Source: Enterobacter asburiae
GTDB lineage: Bacteria > Pseudomonadota > Gammaproteobacteria > Enterobacterales > Enterobacteriaceae
Reading direction: 5' to 3'
DNA: 64,000 bases
Assembly (NCBI RefSeq): GCF_024599655.1
Contig: NZ_CP102247.1
Coordinates: forward strand, 2,356,001-2,420,000
Position 1 is the stretch's first letter. The number at the start of each line of letters is the position of its first letter. Shown one piece after another: positions 1-8,611 of this stretch. A model generated the notes under the pieces. That model saw only the letters and a list, made by a program, of their open reading frames with translations. It searched no databases and was not told the DNA's origin. A program made the position numbers and the translations under genes.

Positions 1-117
1 CTTAAACCGCTCTCGGCGGCGGGCTTTATCGCCACCTTTGCGGGGCTGATTTATCACTACATCGGGATCGGGCCAAACAAAGAGGTGGATGACGACGAGG
101 AGGAGCATCATGAGTAA
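1..117 (+). CDS. fdnH: Formate dehydrogenase-N iron-sulfur subunit, C-terminal end (partial)
   Basis: Only the last 38 codons are in the window. They encode the end of a membrane anchor helix followed by an acidic, His-ending tail (PNKEVDDDEEEHHE). This matches the C-terminus of E. coli FdnH, the four-cluster Fe-S subunit that passes electrons from the selenocysteine catalytic subunit FdnG to the cytochrome b subunit. The stop codon TAA lies inside the start of fdnI (8-nt overlap), as expected for an fdnGHI operon. The assignment to fdn rather than the paralogous fdo operon rests mainly on the next gene. Confidence 0.9.
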   Translation, partial: LKPLSAAGFIATFAGLIYHYIGIGPNKEVDDDEEEHHE

Positions 118-766
118 GTCGAAAATGATAGTGCGCACGAAGTTTGTTGACCGCGCCTGTCACTGGACGGTGGTGATCTGCTTCTTCCTGGTAGCGGTGT
201 CGGGGATTTCGTTCTTCTTCCCGACGCTGCAGTGGCTGACCGAGACCTTCGGTACCCCGCAGATGGGGCGCATTCTGCACCCGTTCTTCGGCGTGCTGAT
301 TTTCGTGGTGCTGATGTTTATGTTCGTGCGCTTTGTCCACCATAACATCCCGGACAAGCAGGATATCCCGTGGGTGAAAGGGATCGTCGAAGTCCTGAAA
401 GGCAACGAGCATAAGGTCGCGAAGGTGGGGAAATACAATGCCGGACAGAAGATGATGTTCTGGACCATCATGAGCATGATTTTTGTGCTGCTGGTGACCG
501 GGGTGATTATCTGGCGTCCGTATTTTGCGCAGTATTTCCCGATTCAGGTAATTCGCTACGCGCTGTTGATCCACGCCACGTCGGCCATCATTCTGATCCA
601 CGCCATCCTCATCCATATGTATATGGCGTTCTGGGTAAAAGGATCGATTAAAGGGATGATCGAAGGGAAGGTGAGCCGCCGCTGGGCGCAGAAACACCAC
701 CCGCGCTGGTATCGCGATGTGGAACGTCTGGAAGCGAAACAGGAAAGTACGGAAGGGTTGAAGTGA
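110..766 (+). CDS. fdnI: Formate dehydrogenase-N cytochrome b556 subunit
   Basis: This 218-residue, four-helix membrane protein is nearly collinear with E. coli FdnI (217 aa). It begins MSKSKMIVRTKF, keeps the His-containing helix starts (for example DRACHW near residue 15 and the helix around residues 150-175), and ends in a charged cytoplasmic tail. The family holds two b hemes and reduces menaquinone with electrons from formate oxidation in anaerobic nitrate respiration. The start is the ATG at 110, which overlaps the fdnH stop; an in-frame ATG at 89 lies inside fdnH and is unlikely. The gene ends the operon and is followed by a GC-rich REP-like inverted repeat. Confidence 0.95.
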   Translation: MSKSKMIVRTKFVDRACHWTVVICFFLVAVSGISFFFPTLQWLTETFGTPQMGRILHPFFGVLIFVVLMFMFVRFVHHNIPDKQDIPWVKGIVEVLKGNEHKVAKVGKYNAGQKMMFWTIMSMIFVLLVTGVIIWRPYFAQYFPIQVIRYALLIHATSAIILIHAILIHMYMAFWVKGSIKGMIEGKVSRRWAQKHHPRWYRDVERLEAKQESTEGLK

Positions 767-784
767 GCCCTGCGCCGTCGGCTT

Positions 785-813
785 TGCCCGGCGGCGCTGC
801 GCTTGCGCGGGCC
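785..813. repeat. REP-like palindromic element
   Basis: A GC-rich imperfect palindrome (GCCCGGCGGCGC ... GCGCGGGCC) lies between the convergent fdnI and ppk2 genes. It has the look of enterobacterial REP units, which often sit at operon ends, stabilise 3' mRNA ends and act in termination. No long T-run follows. Confidence 0.55.
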
Positions 814-826
814 TACTCCTGCTATT

Positions 827-1645
827 TCAGAACCGCTCCTCCACATACCGGAACGGGTATTTTGTGGGTTTAACTTTACCAATTTTGCGTTTTGGTAAAT
901 CCACCTTTTCAACGTGTATTTCTTTATATGGAATTTGGGTTAGCAGGTGCGAAATAATATTCAGGCGCACGCGTTTTTTATCTTCTGAACGCGCCACAAA
1001 CCACGGCGCCCATGCGGTATCGGTGGCTTCAAACATCGCGTCGCGGGCGAGGGTATACTCGTCCCACAGGTTAAAGGATTTAATATCCATCGGCGATAGC
1101 TTCCAGATTTTACGACCATCGTTAATACGGTCGCGCAGGCGGCGCTCCTGCTCTTTCGGCGTCACCTCCAGCCAGTACTTAAGCAGGATTATACCGGCAT
1201 CCACCATCGCTTTTTCCATCACTGGCGTGCCGTCCAAAAATTTTTCCACCTGTTCCTCAGTGCAGAATCCCATCACCCGTTCGACACCCGCGCGGTTATA
1301 CCAGCTGCGATCGAATATCACGATCTCGCCTGCCGACGGCAGGTGCGGCACATAGCGCTGGAAGTAGAGCTGGCTTTTTTCTTTATCAGTTGGGGCAGGC
1401 AGCGCAACAACGCGAAACACGCGGGGGCTGACGCGCTCGGTGATCGCTTTAATGGTACCGCCTTTACCGGCACCGTCGCGTCCTTCAAAGACGATGCACA
1501 CCTTTAGTCCCCTGGCGACGACCCACTGCTGGAGCTTAACCAGTTCAACGTGCAGGCGACGTAGCTCTTGTTCATACTCTTTGGTCTTTAACGGAGCATT
1601 CTTTACGACATCAACAGCGACACTGGTTTTCTTTTTGCTTCCCAT
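827..1645 (-). CDS. ppk2: Polyphosphate kinase 2 family protein (polyP:nucleotide phosphotransferase)
   Basis: The 272-residue protein has the PPK2 fold signature: Walker A EGRDGAGKGGT at residues 54-64, the Walker B/lid region beginning IFDRSWYNRAG near residue 117, and the downstream arginine-rich lid (RLRDRINDGRK). PPK2 enzymes move phosphate between polyphosphate and nucleoside mono- or diphosphates, and this is a single-domain short form. The length and EGRDGAGKGGT motif suit a class I (NDP-phosphorylating) enzyme, but the class cannot be fixed from sequence alone. I chose ATG 1645 because a GAGG lies about 9 nt upstream of it, whereas the ATG at 1654 is directly abutted by that same motif. 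It stands alone, convergent with fdnI. Confidence 0.88.
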   Translation of the reverse strand: MGSKKKTSVAVDVVKNAPLKTKEYEQELRRLHVELVKLQQWVVARGLKVCIVFEGRDGAGKGGTIKAITERVSPRVFRVVALPAPTDKEKSQLYFQRYVPHLPSAGEIVIFDRSWYNRAGVERVMGFCTEEQVEKFLDGTPVMEKAMVDAGIILLKYWLEVTPKEQERRLRDRINDGRKIWKLSPMDIKSFNLWDEYTLARDAMFEATDTAWAPWFVARSEDKKRVRLNIISHLLTQIPYKEIHVEKVDLPKRKIGKVKPTKYPFRYVEERF

Positions 1646-1821
1646 GATGGTCATCCTCAGGTTGTCCGGCGCGGAAAAAAGCGAGGCCGCACTATGAAGT
1701 GTAATCCACCTGATATTATGCGTAGTGTTTTTAGGTAATTAATTTCACAGCACTTTTAATCCCGCATTCTATGTGTGATTAGTAAGATAATTTCATTCTT
1801 ATTTACTTAAAGGAACTAAGA

Positions 1822-2190
1822 ATGAGTTGGAATAAAGAAGCTGCGGTTTCGTATCTCCGTTCACACGCTCTGGGGCACTCCCATAGTGAATGTGCTAAGT
1901 TTACCCGCCTGGCCATTCTGGCTGGAGGTGTTAAGGTGCCGAACACAGATTATGCAAAAGATTATGGGGCGGAATTATTACGCGCTGGATTCAGTGAGCT
2001 GCCGCCCGGTTCAACATTAATTTCTGGCGATGTGGCTGTGATACAGCCGTATCCCGGTGGAAATGGCATAGGTCACATGACTATGTATGACGGTACGCAG
2101 TGGATTTCTGACTTTGTTCAAAAAAGCATGTATCCGGGGCCTGGGTACCGCAAAATGCAACCGTCCTTTAAAATTTACAGGATGCATTGA
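1822..2190 (+). CDS. Putative small peptidoglycan amidase (CHAP/NlpC-like; T6SS Tae-type effector candidate)
   Basis: A 122-residue protein with no signal peptide. Its layout is a small papain-like amidase: Cys24 at the start of a helix (SECAKFTRLA), then a beta segment with GDVAVIQPY and GIGHMTMYDG giving His85, and a possible third residue Asp97 in WISDF. These are the Cys and His positions of CHAP/NlpC-P60 folds and of type VI secretion amidase effectors. It overlaps by one base (TGATG) a lipoprotein gene, the usual layout of an effector with a periplasmic immunity protein. A good AAAGGA lies 12 nt before the ATG. The pair is AT-richer than its neighbours, suggesting transfer. No T6SS structural genes are in the window, so the effector role is inference; a lysis or cell-wall hydrolase role remains possible. 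Confidence 0.55.
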   Translation: MSWNKEAAVSYLRSHALGHSHSECAKFTRLAILAGGVKVPNTDYAKDYGAELLRAGFSELPPGSTLISGDVAVIQPYPGGNGIGHMTMYDGTQWISDFVQKSMYPGPGYRKMQPSFKIYRMH

Positions 2191-2696
2191 TGAAAAGGAT
2201 ATTTTTATCATTCGTTATGTTGCTGGTGGGATGTAGTTCTGCTGCCAATCGAGATCATAGCGCGCAAGATGCCACCGAATCATTTTATAAATCCTATCTT
2301 TCCGCATACGGCAGCGATGAAGCCAGGCCTTATCCTGCCGACGAACTGCGTAAATATGTTTCTGCAGATACTCTTGCTCGCATTAATGCCATTCAGGAAA
2401 TCTCTGAACAAGAGTTAATAGAGTCTGACTATTTTACGTATACCCAGGATTACTCTCGCGAATGGATACCCGCGTTACGAGTGGAAAACGCGAGGCCTTT
2501 TTTAAACGGTGAAGTAGTCCAGGTCACTGAAGGGGCGGGTAACGGGAGAACCATACACCTTGAAGTCTTTCTTCGTCGTGAAGATGATGCATGGAAAATC
2601 TACCGCGTTCGTGACATAACGAACAATCACGAGCACCCAATTTTCAATGCTGGCGCTATTACACGCGCTAAAGCAGCGGCAGAAAGCGCACTGTAA
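2190..2696 (+). CDS. Putative lipoprotein, DUF3828/YqhG-like (possible immunity protein)
   Basis: A 168-residue protein starting with a lipoprotein signal peptide and lipobox LLVGC, placing Cys16 as the lipidated residue. The mature part is a compact alpha+beta domain: a helical FYKSYLSAYG segment and a strand pattern ending in LRREDDAWKIYRVRDI. I recognise this as the DUF3828 (YbjP/YqhG) style, a fold also used by some T6SS amidase-immunity proteins. The ATG at 2190 overlaps the upstream stop by one base, so the two genes are translationally coupled. Periplasmic placement would suit neutralising a peptidoglycan amidase. Function is inferred from context only. Confidence 0.55.
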   Translation: MKRIFLSFVMLLVGCSSAANRDHSAQDATESFYKSYLSAYGSDEARPYPADELRKYVSADTLARINAIQEISEQELIESDYFTYTQDYSREWIPALRVENARPFLNGEVVQVTEGAGNGRTIHLEVFLRREDDAWKIYRVRDITNNHEHPIFNAGAITRAKAAAESAL

Positions 2697-2719
2697 AAGC
2701 TAGACCTTAAAACCTTTCA

Positions 2720-2750
2720 AGCCCTGACACCTGCCGGGGCTGCTTGTTTT
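2720..2750 (+). terminator. Possible intrinsic terminator after the amidase/lipoprotein pair
   Basis: An AGCCC stem half at 2720-2724 and GGGCT at 2737-2741 flank a 12-nt loop, and a T-rich stretch (GCTTGTTTT) follows. The stem is short, so this is a weak call. The remaining intergenic sequence up to araJ shows nothing else I can name. Confidence 0.35.
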
Positions 2751-2885
2751 CCCTTCCCGCTGTGCAGTAGTTGGAGAAAACTTCTGAATTAATGGATTAA
2801 CCTGTCAGTCACCGGATTTGAACTGGCTCACCATACAAGATTATTCAATAATGCCCGTCGCGAGTGATTAACCAGTGGTTGAAGT

Positions 2886-4061
2886 ATGAAAAAGACAATT
2901 TTTTCGTTGGCACTTGGCACATTTGGCCTCGGGATGGCTGAATTTGGCATTATGGGCGTGCTCACTGAACTGGCACATGACACCGGTATTTCGATTCCCT
3001 CCGCCGGGAATATGATCTCGTTTTATGCTTTCGGTGTGGTGATTGGCGCCCCGATTATGGCGCTGTTCTCAGGCAAGTTCTCATTAAAAACCACGCTGCT
3101 GTTTCTGGTGGCGATGTCCGCTGTCGGCAACGGTCTGTTTACGTTCTCAACGTCGTACTTCTGGCTGGCGTTGGGACGGCTGATTTCAGGTTTTCCGCAC
3201 GGGGCCATTTTTGGCGTTGGGGCGATTATCCTGTCTAAAATTGCGCCACCGGGTAAGGTGACGGTCGCGGTGGCGGGTATGATCGCCGGTATGACCGTGG
3301 CGAACCTGGTGGGCGTTCCGCTGGGGACCTGGCTCGGGCACCAGTTCAGCTGGCGTTATACCTTTTTCCTGATTGCCGTGTTCGACGCGCTGGTGATCCT
3401 TTCGGTTCTGCTCTGGGTGCCGGATATCCGCGACACGTCAGAAATCAAATTGACCGAGCAGTTCCACTTTCTGAAAAAAACAGAACCCTGGCTGATTTTT
3501 GCCGCCACCATGTTTGGCAACGCCGGGGTGTTCGCGTGGTTCAGCTTCGTTAAGCCGTTTATGGTCAACGTCTCCGGTTATTCAGAAGGGATGATGACGG
3601 CCATCATGATGCTGATGGGGCTTGGTATGGTGTTGGGCAATCTGCTGAGCGGTAAGCTCTCGGGGCGTTTTAGCCCGCTGCGCATTGCGGCCACCACCGA
3701 CATGGTGATTGTCGCCTCGCTGCTGCTGCTTTTCGCCTTTGGTGAAATGAAAACGGCCTCGCTGGTCATGGGCTTTATCTGCTGTGCCGGGCTGTTTGCG
3801 CTCTCTGCGCCGCTTCAAATTCTGCTTCTGCAAAATGCGAAGGGCGGTGAGATGCTGGGAGCGGCAGGGGGACAGATGGCGTTTAATCTCGGCAGTGCGA
3901 TTGGCGCGTATTTTGGCGGGATGATGATTACCTTCGGCTTTAGCTGGCGTTACGTCACGCTGCCGGCGGCAATACTTTCTTTCTCGGCCATGAGCGCACT
4001 GCTGATCTACGGCCACCTGCGGGCCAGACGAGCTCAGGCTAACGCTCGCGCGCTAGCCTGA
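2886..4061 (+). CDS. araJ: MFS transporter AraJ
   Basis: A 391-residue, 12-helix major facilitator protein of the DHA1 drug/sugar-efflux type. The N-terminus (LALGTFGLGMAEFGIMGVL) and the segment GLFALSAPLQILLLQNAKGG are almost identical to E. coli AraJ (394 aa). AraJ is arabinose-inducible in E. coli but is not needed for arabinose use, and its natural substrate is not established. In E. coli it lies elsewhere, beside other genes; here it is single and convergent with the importer cluster, with only 6 nt between the stop codons. The start ATG is preceded by a weak purine stretch. No AraC-type operator is obvious upstream. Confidence 0.9.
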   Translation: MKKTIFSLALGTFGLGMAEFGIMGVLTELAHDTGISIPSAGNMISFYAFGVVIGAPIMALFSGKFSLKTTLLFLVAMSAVGNGLFTFSTSYFWLALGRLISGFPHGAIFGVGAIILSKIAPPGKVTVAVAGMIAGMTVANLVGVPLGTWLGHQFSWRYTFFLIAVFDALVILSVLLWVPDIRDTSEIKLTEQFHFLKKTEPWLIFAATMFGNAGVFAWFSFVKPFMVNVSGYSEGMMTAIMMLMGLGMVLGNLLSGKLSGRFSPLRIAATTDMVIVASLLLLFAFGEMKTASLVMGFICCAGLFALSAPLQILLLQNAKGGEMLGAAGGQMAFNLGSAIGAYFGGMMITFGFSWRYVTLPAAILSFSAMSALLIYGHLRARRAQANARALA

Positions 4062-4067
4062 CAGATT

Positions 4068-5159
4068 TCAGGCAAGCCAGGGCTCACCCAGGGTCAGCAT
4101 CAGGCGGTTGGCCCAGGCGAAGAACGCGGCGGACTGCACCAGATCAAGCTGCGCCAGGGTATCCAGCCCCTCTTTTTCCAGCGCGGCAAGGTGCAGCGGC
4201 GTGGCGGCGGGGGGCGTGACCGACAGCGCCGCCGCAAAATCGATTTCCGCCTGCCAGCGTGCGGATTGCCCCTCGCTGAGAGATTGCCCCGGACGCACCG
4301 CCAGCAGGGCTTCTACCGCCGCGTCATCCTTTGACAGCTGGCTGGCTTTACGCGCATGGACAGATGCGCAGTAAATGCAGCCGTTGATTTTACTGGCTAC
4401 CGTTGCGGCCAGCTCGCGCTCGGCGCGCGGCAATCCCCCCGATGTATAAAAAATTCCTTTATCCGTCAACGTGCGCTGTTCGAGCACCGGCAGGTTGCGC
4501 CCCAGCAGGCGGAAGTAGTCGGAATCGGTATGGCCAAATTTCGCCAGAATGGCAACCTCATCGTCACGGAAGTCCGCCAGCGGTTTGGCCGCTATCCACG
4601 GTTCCCATCCCAGCTCCTGCTGGGTAAACGCGACGGGTGCCGCCTTCCCGGTGACCGTTGTTGCGGTCGTGTGCCAGATGCCTGCCGCCACCGGCGCATC
4701 GCTTTTGGCGACGGGTTTGTCGTTCAGCAGCCGCAGTCCGGTGATGAGTCGACTCTGGAAGCTCACAAACGCGACGAGCTGTGCCAGGGTAACAATGCCT
4801 TCCTTGCTCCATCCCGCCTGGGTCAGCGCCCTTAACGCTGCGGGCGTCGCTTCGACGGGGGAGAATGTCAGCAGCCGCGCAAAATTCAGCGCCGGGGTCA
4901 GGCGTTCTGAGGTGGGGTCGGCCAGGCCAAACCCCGCATAGTGCGCGGCCAGCGCCTCCGCGCTGTGCCACCTGGCGACTTTGGCCGCCACGGCGAAGCG
5001 CTCGTCGAGTGCAAAATCATCATCCTGCTGGCTAAACAGGATTTCGTAGCTGCCCTGCGCGTGGCGCGTGGCGGCATCACGCGTGGCGCGCGCCTCTGCC
5101 AGAGGGGAACCGGGTTTGATTTCCGCCAGCTCGGCGAGAATGTCCTGACTTAATGACAT
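4068..5159 (-). CDS. Fused CMD/alkylhydroperoxidase-domain protein (Avi_7170 + Avi_7169 families)
   Basis: A 363-residue protein made of two AhpD/carboxymuconolactone-decarboxylase-like halves. The C-terminal half carries the redox motif CxxCxxxH as C261-I-Y-C264-A-S-V-H268, preceded by an acidic residue as in AhpD proton-relay proteins. The N-terminal half (about residues 10-180) has the helical fold pattern but no CxxC. From memory these halves correspond to two separately defined families found beside KPN_01858-type monooxygenases. It is the last gene of a six-gene minus-strand cluster, 10 nt downstream of the monooxygenase. The start ATG has a GAGGAGA site 5 nt upstream. Probable role: dealing with peroxide or an oxidised product of the monooxygenase (inference). 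Confidence 0.75.
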   Translation of the reverse strand: MSLSQDILAELAEIKPGSPLAEARATRDAATRHAQGSYEILFSQQDDDFALDERFAVAAKVARWHSAEALAAHYAGFGLADPTSERLTPALNFARLLTFSPVEATPAALRALTQAGWSKEGIVTLAQLVAFVSFQSRLITGLRLLNDKPVAKSDAPVAAGIWHTTATTVTGKAAPVAFTQQELGWEPWIAAKPLADFRDDEVAILAKFGHTDSDYFRLLGRNLPVLEQRTLTDKGIFYTSGGLPRAERELAATVASKINGCIYCASVHARKASQLSKDDAAVEALLAVRPGQSLSEGQSARWQAEIDFAAALSVTPPAATPLHLAALEKEGLDTLAQLDLVQSAAFFAWANRLMLTLGEPWLA

Positions 5160-5169
5160 AGGTGTCTCC

Positions 5170-6159
5170 TCAAAGTATGTGGGGGGCAATGCGTTCGGCA
5201 ATCAGTTCGATGGACCGCAGCGTGTCGCGATGCGTAGGTTCGACCGAATGGACCTGGAATGAGATATCCGTGGCGCGCCTGAGAATGGAATCAGCATTCA
5301 GCGAATGCAGCACCGTATCGGGCGAACCAATATGCGCATCAAACTGACGGCGATATTCTGTGACACTGTCACCTTTAACCGTGTGCCCGGCAGCGCGATG
5401 CTGCTGGGCTTGTTTTATGAGACCCGGCGTCGCGACCTTGAGAGCATAGTCGTCGCTGTCGGCGACGAACGCCGTACGGGAGGCCAGGATACGCGGGGCG
5501 ATGCCCGCAGGCAGCGCATCGAGGTAGGCATCCACAATCGGGTACTGGATCTCGTCGAGCGTTAGATCCAGCCGATCTGCCGGGCGCGGCTGCGTGCGGG
5601 AGAGCATTAAACCGTGTCCGGCCTGCGCGGCGCGAACGGCACCGTCAACGGAGAAGGTGGCAATCCAGATACGGTCAGCAAGCTGTGGCGCAGGCGGGTA
5701 AAGATGGTTATCCGGATGGGTCAGTGAATCCCCGCGCCAGGCGCTTTGAATCACATGCAAATGGTCGGCAAAGGCCGCGCCGCGCTCCTCAAACGTCAGG
5801 CCGAACGGCAGAAATGAGGTCGGTGTGCCGCCCGATCCAAAACCGACTTCAAGACGGCCATCGGCGAGTAAATCGAGCACGGCGGCATCTTCTGCGACGC
5901 GCAGCGGGTTTTCCATCGGCAGGGTAATGATGGCCGTGCCCAGGCGGATGGTTTCGGTATGCGCGGCGACGTGCGCCAGAAACAGCAGCGGCGACGGCAG
6001 GCCGCCTTCACTTTCGTGGAAGTGGTGCTGCGCGATCCAGGCGCTGTCAAAACCGTGGCGTTCGGCGTGGCGGATCTGTTCAGTTGCCAGACGATAGCGC
6101 TCCTTCGGCGTAGCGTCGTCAAGCAGGCGGGTGAAAAATCCCAGGCGTTTTCGCGTCAT
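5170..6159 (-). CDS. FMN-dependent luciferase-like monooxygenase (KPN_01858-type)
   Basis: A 329-residue bacterial luciferase-type TIM barrel. Family hallmarks are the N-terminal strand LGFFTRL, the AWIAQHHF segment near residue 40, the LGTAIITLPMENPLRVAEDAAVLDLLADGR block at residues 93-122 (typical of flavin-dependent alkanal/sulfonate monooxygenases), and the glycine-rich phosphate-binding GFGSGG. Such enzymes use reduced FMN and O2 to oxidise small organic substrates. The start overlaps the ATPase stop (ATGA), so it is translated with the transporter genes. This suggests the imported compound, or part of it, is the substrate. The substrate itself cannot be told from sequence. Confidence 0.8.
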   Translation of the reverse strand: MTRKRLGFFTRLLDDATPKERYRLATEQIRHAERHGFDSAWIAQHHFHESEGGLPSPLLFLAHVAAHTETIRLGTAIITLPMENPLRVAEDAAVLDLLADGRLEVGFGSGGTPTSFLPFGLTFEERGAAFADHLHVIQSAWRGDSLTHPDNHLYPPAPQLADRIWIATFSVDGAVRAAQAGHGLMLSRTQPRPADRLDLTLDEIQYPIVDAYLDALPAGIAPRILASRTAFVADSDDYALKVATPGLIKQAQQHRAAGHTVKGDSVTEYRRQFDAHIGSPDTVLHSLNADSILRRATDISFQVHSVEPTHRDTLRSIELIAERIAPHIL

Positions 6160-7763
6160 GCGAACTCCTCCGTAGCGGGTGAAAAATGGGGAATGGCGTC
6201 AATCAGCTCGCGGGTATAATCGTTCTGCGGCGACGCGAATAAGGTTCCGACGTCGCCCTGTTCGACCACCTGACCGCTGCGCAGCACCGTGACGCTGTGG
6301 GCGATCCGGCGCACGGTAGACAGATCGTGCGTGATGAAGAGGTAGGTCAATCCCAGCTGCTGCTGCAGCTGCTGAAGTAGAGCCAGGATCTGCGCCTGCA
6401 CGGTGACGTCCAGCGCCGAGGTGGCTTCGTCCAGCACCAGAATGGTCGGCTCGAGGATCAGCGCCCGGGCGATGGCAACGCGCTGACGCTGTCCGCCTGA
6501 AAGTTCCCGGGCGGTGCGGCTCAGGAGTTCGACGGGCAGGGCAACCTTCTGCGCCACGGTCTCCACCTGGACCTTTCGCTCCGCTTTGCTCAGGCGAGAA
6601 AAATTCTTCAGTGGTTCTTCGATGATGTCAAACAGCGTCTGACGCGGGTCGAGAGAGGCAAACGGGTTCTGGTAGACAAACTGGATCTTCTGGCGCAGCT
6701 GACGGCGGGCCTCGCGGCTGAGCGCGGTGGCATCAATATCATCAATGATGACCTGCCCGCTGTCGGCCTGTTCAAAACCGAGCAAAATACGGGCGAGGGT
6801 GGTTTTCCCGGAGCCGGATTCACCCACCAGCGCATGCGTACTGCCGCGCCTGACGTCAAACGTCACCCGATCCAGCGCCTGAAGCTGATGACCTTTGCCC
6901 AGAGAGAATTGTTTGCTGATGGCGCGGGCGCGAATGGCTGGTGACGCGAGCGGGCGGCCTGCCACCGGGGCGATGGTCAGGCGCTGACCCTGGAGATCGC
7001 TCAACAGCTGGCGGGTGTAGGCGTGCTGCGGCGTGCGTACGATATCGGTAGTGTTGCCATGCTCCTGAACCTCGCCATCGCGAAAGACCAGCAGCCTGTC
7101 CGCGCGCTGTGCGGCCAGCGCCAGATCGTGGGTGACAAACAGAACGGCGGTACCCGATTCCCGGCGCAGGATATCCAGCAGATCGAGAATGCGTTTTTGC
7201 ACTGTCACATCCAGCGCGCTGGTGGGCTCATCGGCAACGATCACATCCGGGCGCAGGGCAATGGCGATGGCAATCAACACGCGCTGTTTCATCCCGCCGG
7301 AGAGCTGGTGGGGGTACTGCGTCATGCGCTCTTCGGGGTGGCTCAGGCCGACCTTTGTCAGCAGGGCGAGCACCTGCTCGTCGCGCTGGGCGCGGGTCAC
7401 TTTCTGGTGTAGCTGAATAATTTCTCCGACCTGCGCGCCGATGGTTTTCACCGGGTTGAGCGAATTACCCGGATCCTGCGGAACCAGGCTAATTCGCGCC
7501 CCGCGGAGGGTATCGAGACGCTTAGCGGACCATCGGCTAATCTCCTCGCCGTTGAGCGATATTTTTCCCGCATCGCGCCGGGCATTGTCAGCCAGCAGAC
7601 CAATGATCGCCTGTGCCGTGGTCGTTTTGCCGGATCCTGATTCGCCGACAAACGCCAGCATTTCCCCTCGCCCGAGCGTGAAGCTGACGTTATGCACCAC
7701 CTCTCGCCACTGGCGCGCGGTACGGTAGCTGATCGTCAAATTTTCCACTGAGAGAACGGTCAT
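6156..7763 (-). CDS. Dual-domain ABC importer ATPase (peptide/nickel/opine type)
   Basis: A 535-residue protein with two complete ABC ATPase domains in one chain, equivalent to fused DppD and DppF. Domain 1 has Walker A GESGSGKTT near residue 41, signature LSGGM and IVADEPTSALD. Domain 2 has GESGSGKTT near residue 320, signature LSGGQRQR and LVLDEATSALD. The second aspartate-glutamate motif reads DEATSALD rather than DEPTSALD. Start: ATG at 7763, which shares one base with the upstream permease stop (TAATG); a longer frame extends 29 codons upstream but lies inside the permease gene. It energises the importer formed with the two permeases and the binding protein. Confidence 0.88.
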   Translation of the reverse strand: MTVLSVENLTISYRTARQWREVVHNVSFTLGRGEMLAFVGESGSGKTTTAQAIIGLLADNARRDAGKISLNGEEISRWSAKRLDTLRGARISLVPQDPGNSLNPVKTIGAQVGEIIQLHQKVTRAQRDEQVLALLTKVGLSHPEERMTQYPHQLSGGMKQRVLIAIAIALRPDVIVADEPTSALDVTVQKRILDLLDILRRESGTAVLFVTHDLALAAQRADRLLVFRDGEVQEHGNTTDIVRTPQHAYTRQLLSDLQGQRLTIAPVAGRPLASPAIRARAISKQFSLGKGHQLQALDRVTFDVRRGSTHALVGESGSGKTTLARILLGFEQADSGQVIIDDIDATALSREARRQLRQKIQFVYQNPFASLDPRQTLFDIIEEPLKNFSRLSKAERKVQVETVAQKVALPVELLSRTARELSGGQRQRVAIARALILEPTILVLDEATSALDVTVQAQILALLQQLQQQLGLTYLFITHDLSTVRRIAHSVTVLRSGQVVEQGDVGTLFASPQNDYTRELIDAIPHFSPATEEFA

Positions 7764-8611
7764 TAGCGACCTCCGCTGAACTGTTGGCTGATACGGTTGG
7801 TGGCCAGCACCACGGCGATGACGACGACGCCGGGGAAGGTGGTGAGCCACCAGGCGGTAGAGAGATAGTTACGGCCTTCGGCAATCAGTAAGCCCCATTC
7901 CGGCACGGGCGGCGGGGTGCCGTAGCCGAGAAAGCTCAGCGTGGAGAGCGCCAGGATGGCCTGACCAAACTGCAGCGTGGCAAAGGCCAGAACGGCGGTT
8001 AAGGCGTTGGGCAGGATGTGTCGCCACAGCACGGCGAAAAACGTCCCGCCGCTGCCAAACGCCGCCTCGACGTAATTCGTGTGCCGGATGCGCACGACTT
8101 CACCGCGCGCGAGGCGGGCGAAGCTGGCAATAGAGGCCACGCCGACGGCAATCGCGGCGTTAACGGTGCCAAACCCGAGCAGAATAATCACCGTCAGCGA
8201 GAGCAGCAGAGACGGGATGGACAGCAGCACGTCGACGAAACGCATCAGCAGAGACTCGACGCGTCCGGCGAACGCCCCGGCAACCACCCCTAAGCCGGTA
8301 CCGACCACCAGACCCATCGTCACGGCGGCCAGCGCCGCGCTCAGGGAGTGTGATGCACCGTAGACAATACGCGTGTAAACATCGCGGCCAAGCTGATCGG
8401 TGCCGAGCCAGTGTCCCGCCTGCGGCGCCAGGCGTTGTGCCCCAGCGATGCCCTCAATCGGGCTGTAGTGGGTTAACAGACCTGGTGCCACGGCGGCAAA
8501 AGCGGCGAGAATAATCACCCCCCATGCCAGCCACAGTCCCGGTTGCCATTCCACGCCCTGCCAGGCTGGAACGCGTTTTCGCGCGGCGGCAGCGTAATCG
8601 ACCAGACTCAT
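7763..8611 (-). CDS. ABC importer permease, DppC/OppC type
   Basis: A 282-residue inner-membrane protein with the N-terminal tail, first helix and periplasmic segment HWLGTDQLGRDVYTRIVYG that mark DppC-type permeases. The EAA loop, read as EAAFGSGGTFFAVLWRHILPNAL, contacts the ATPase. Its start overlaps the preceding permease stop (ATGA), and its own stop overlaps the ATPase start. It forms the translocation pore with the DppB-type partner. Confidence 0.87.
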   Translation of the reverse strand: MSLVDYAAAARKRVPAWQGVEWQPGLWLAWGVIILAAFAAVAPGLLTHYSPIEGIAGAQRLAPQAGHWLGTDQLGRDVYTRIVYGASHSLSAALAAVTMGLVVGTGLGVVAGAFAGRVESLLMRFVDVLLSIPSLLLSLTVIILLGFGTVNAAIAVGVASIASFARLARGEVVRIRHTNYVEAAFGSGGTFFAVLWRHILPNALTAVLAFATLQFGQAILALSTLSFLGYGTPPPVPEWGLLIAEGRNYLSTAWWLTTFPGVVVIAVVLATNRISQQFSGGR

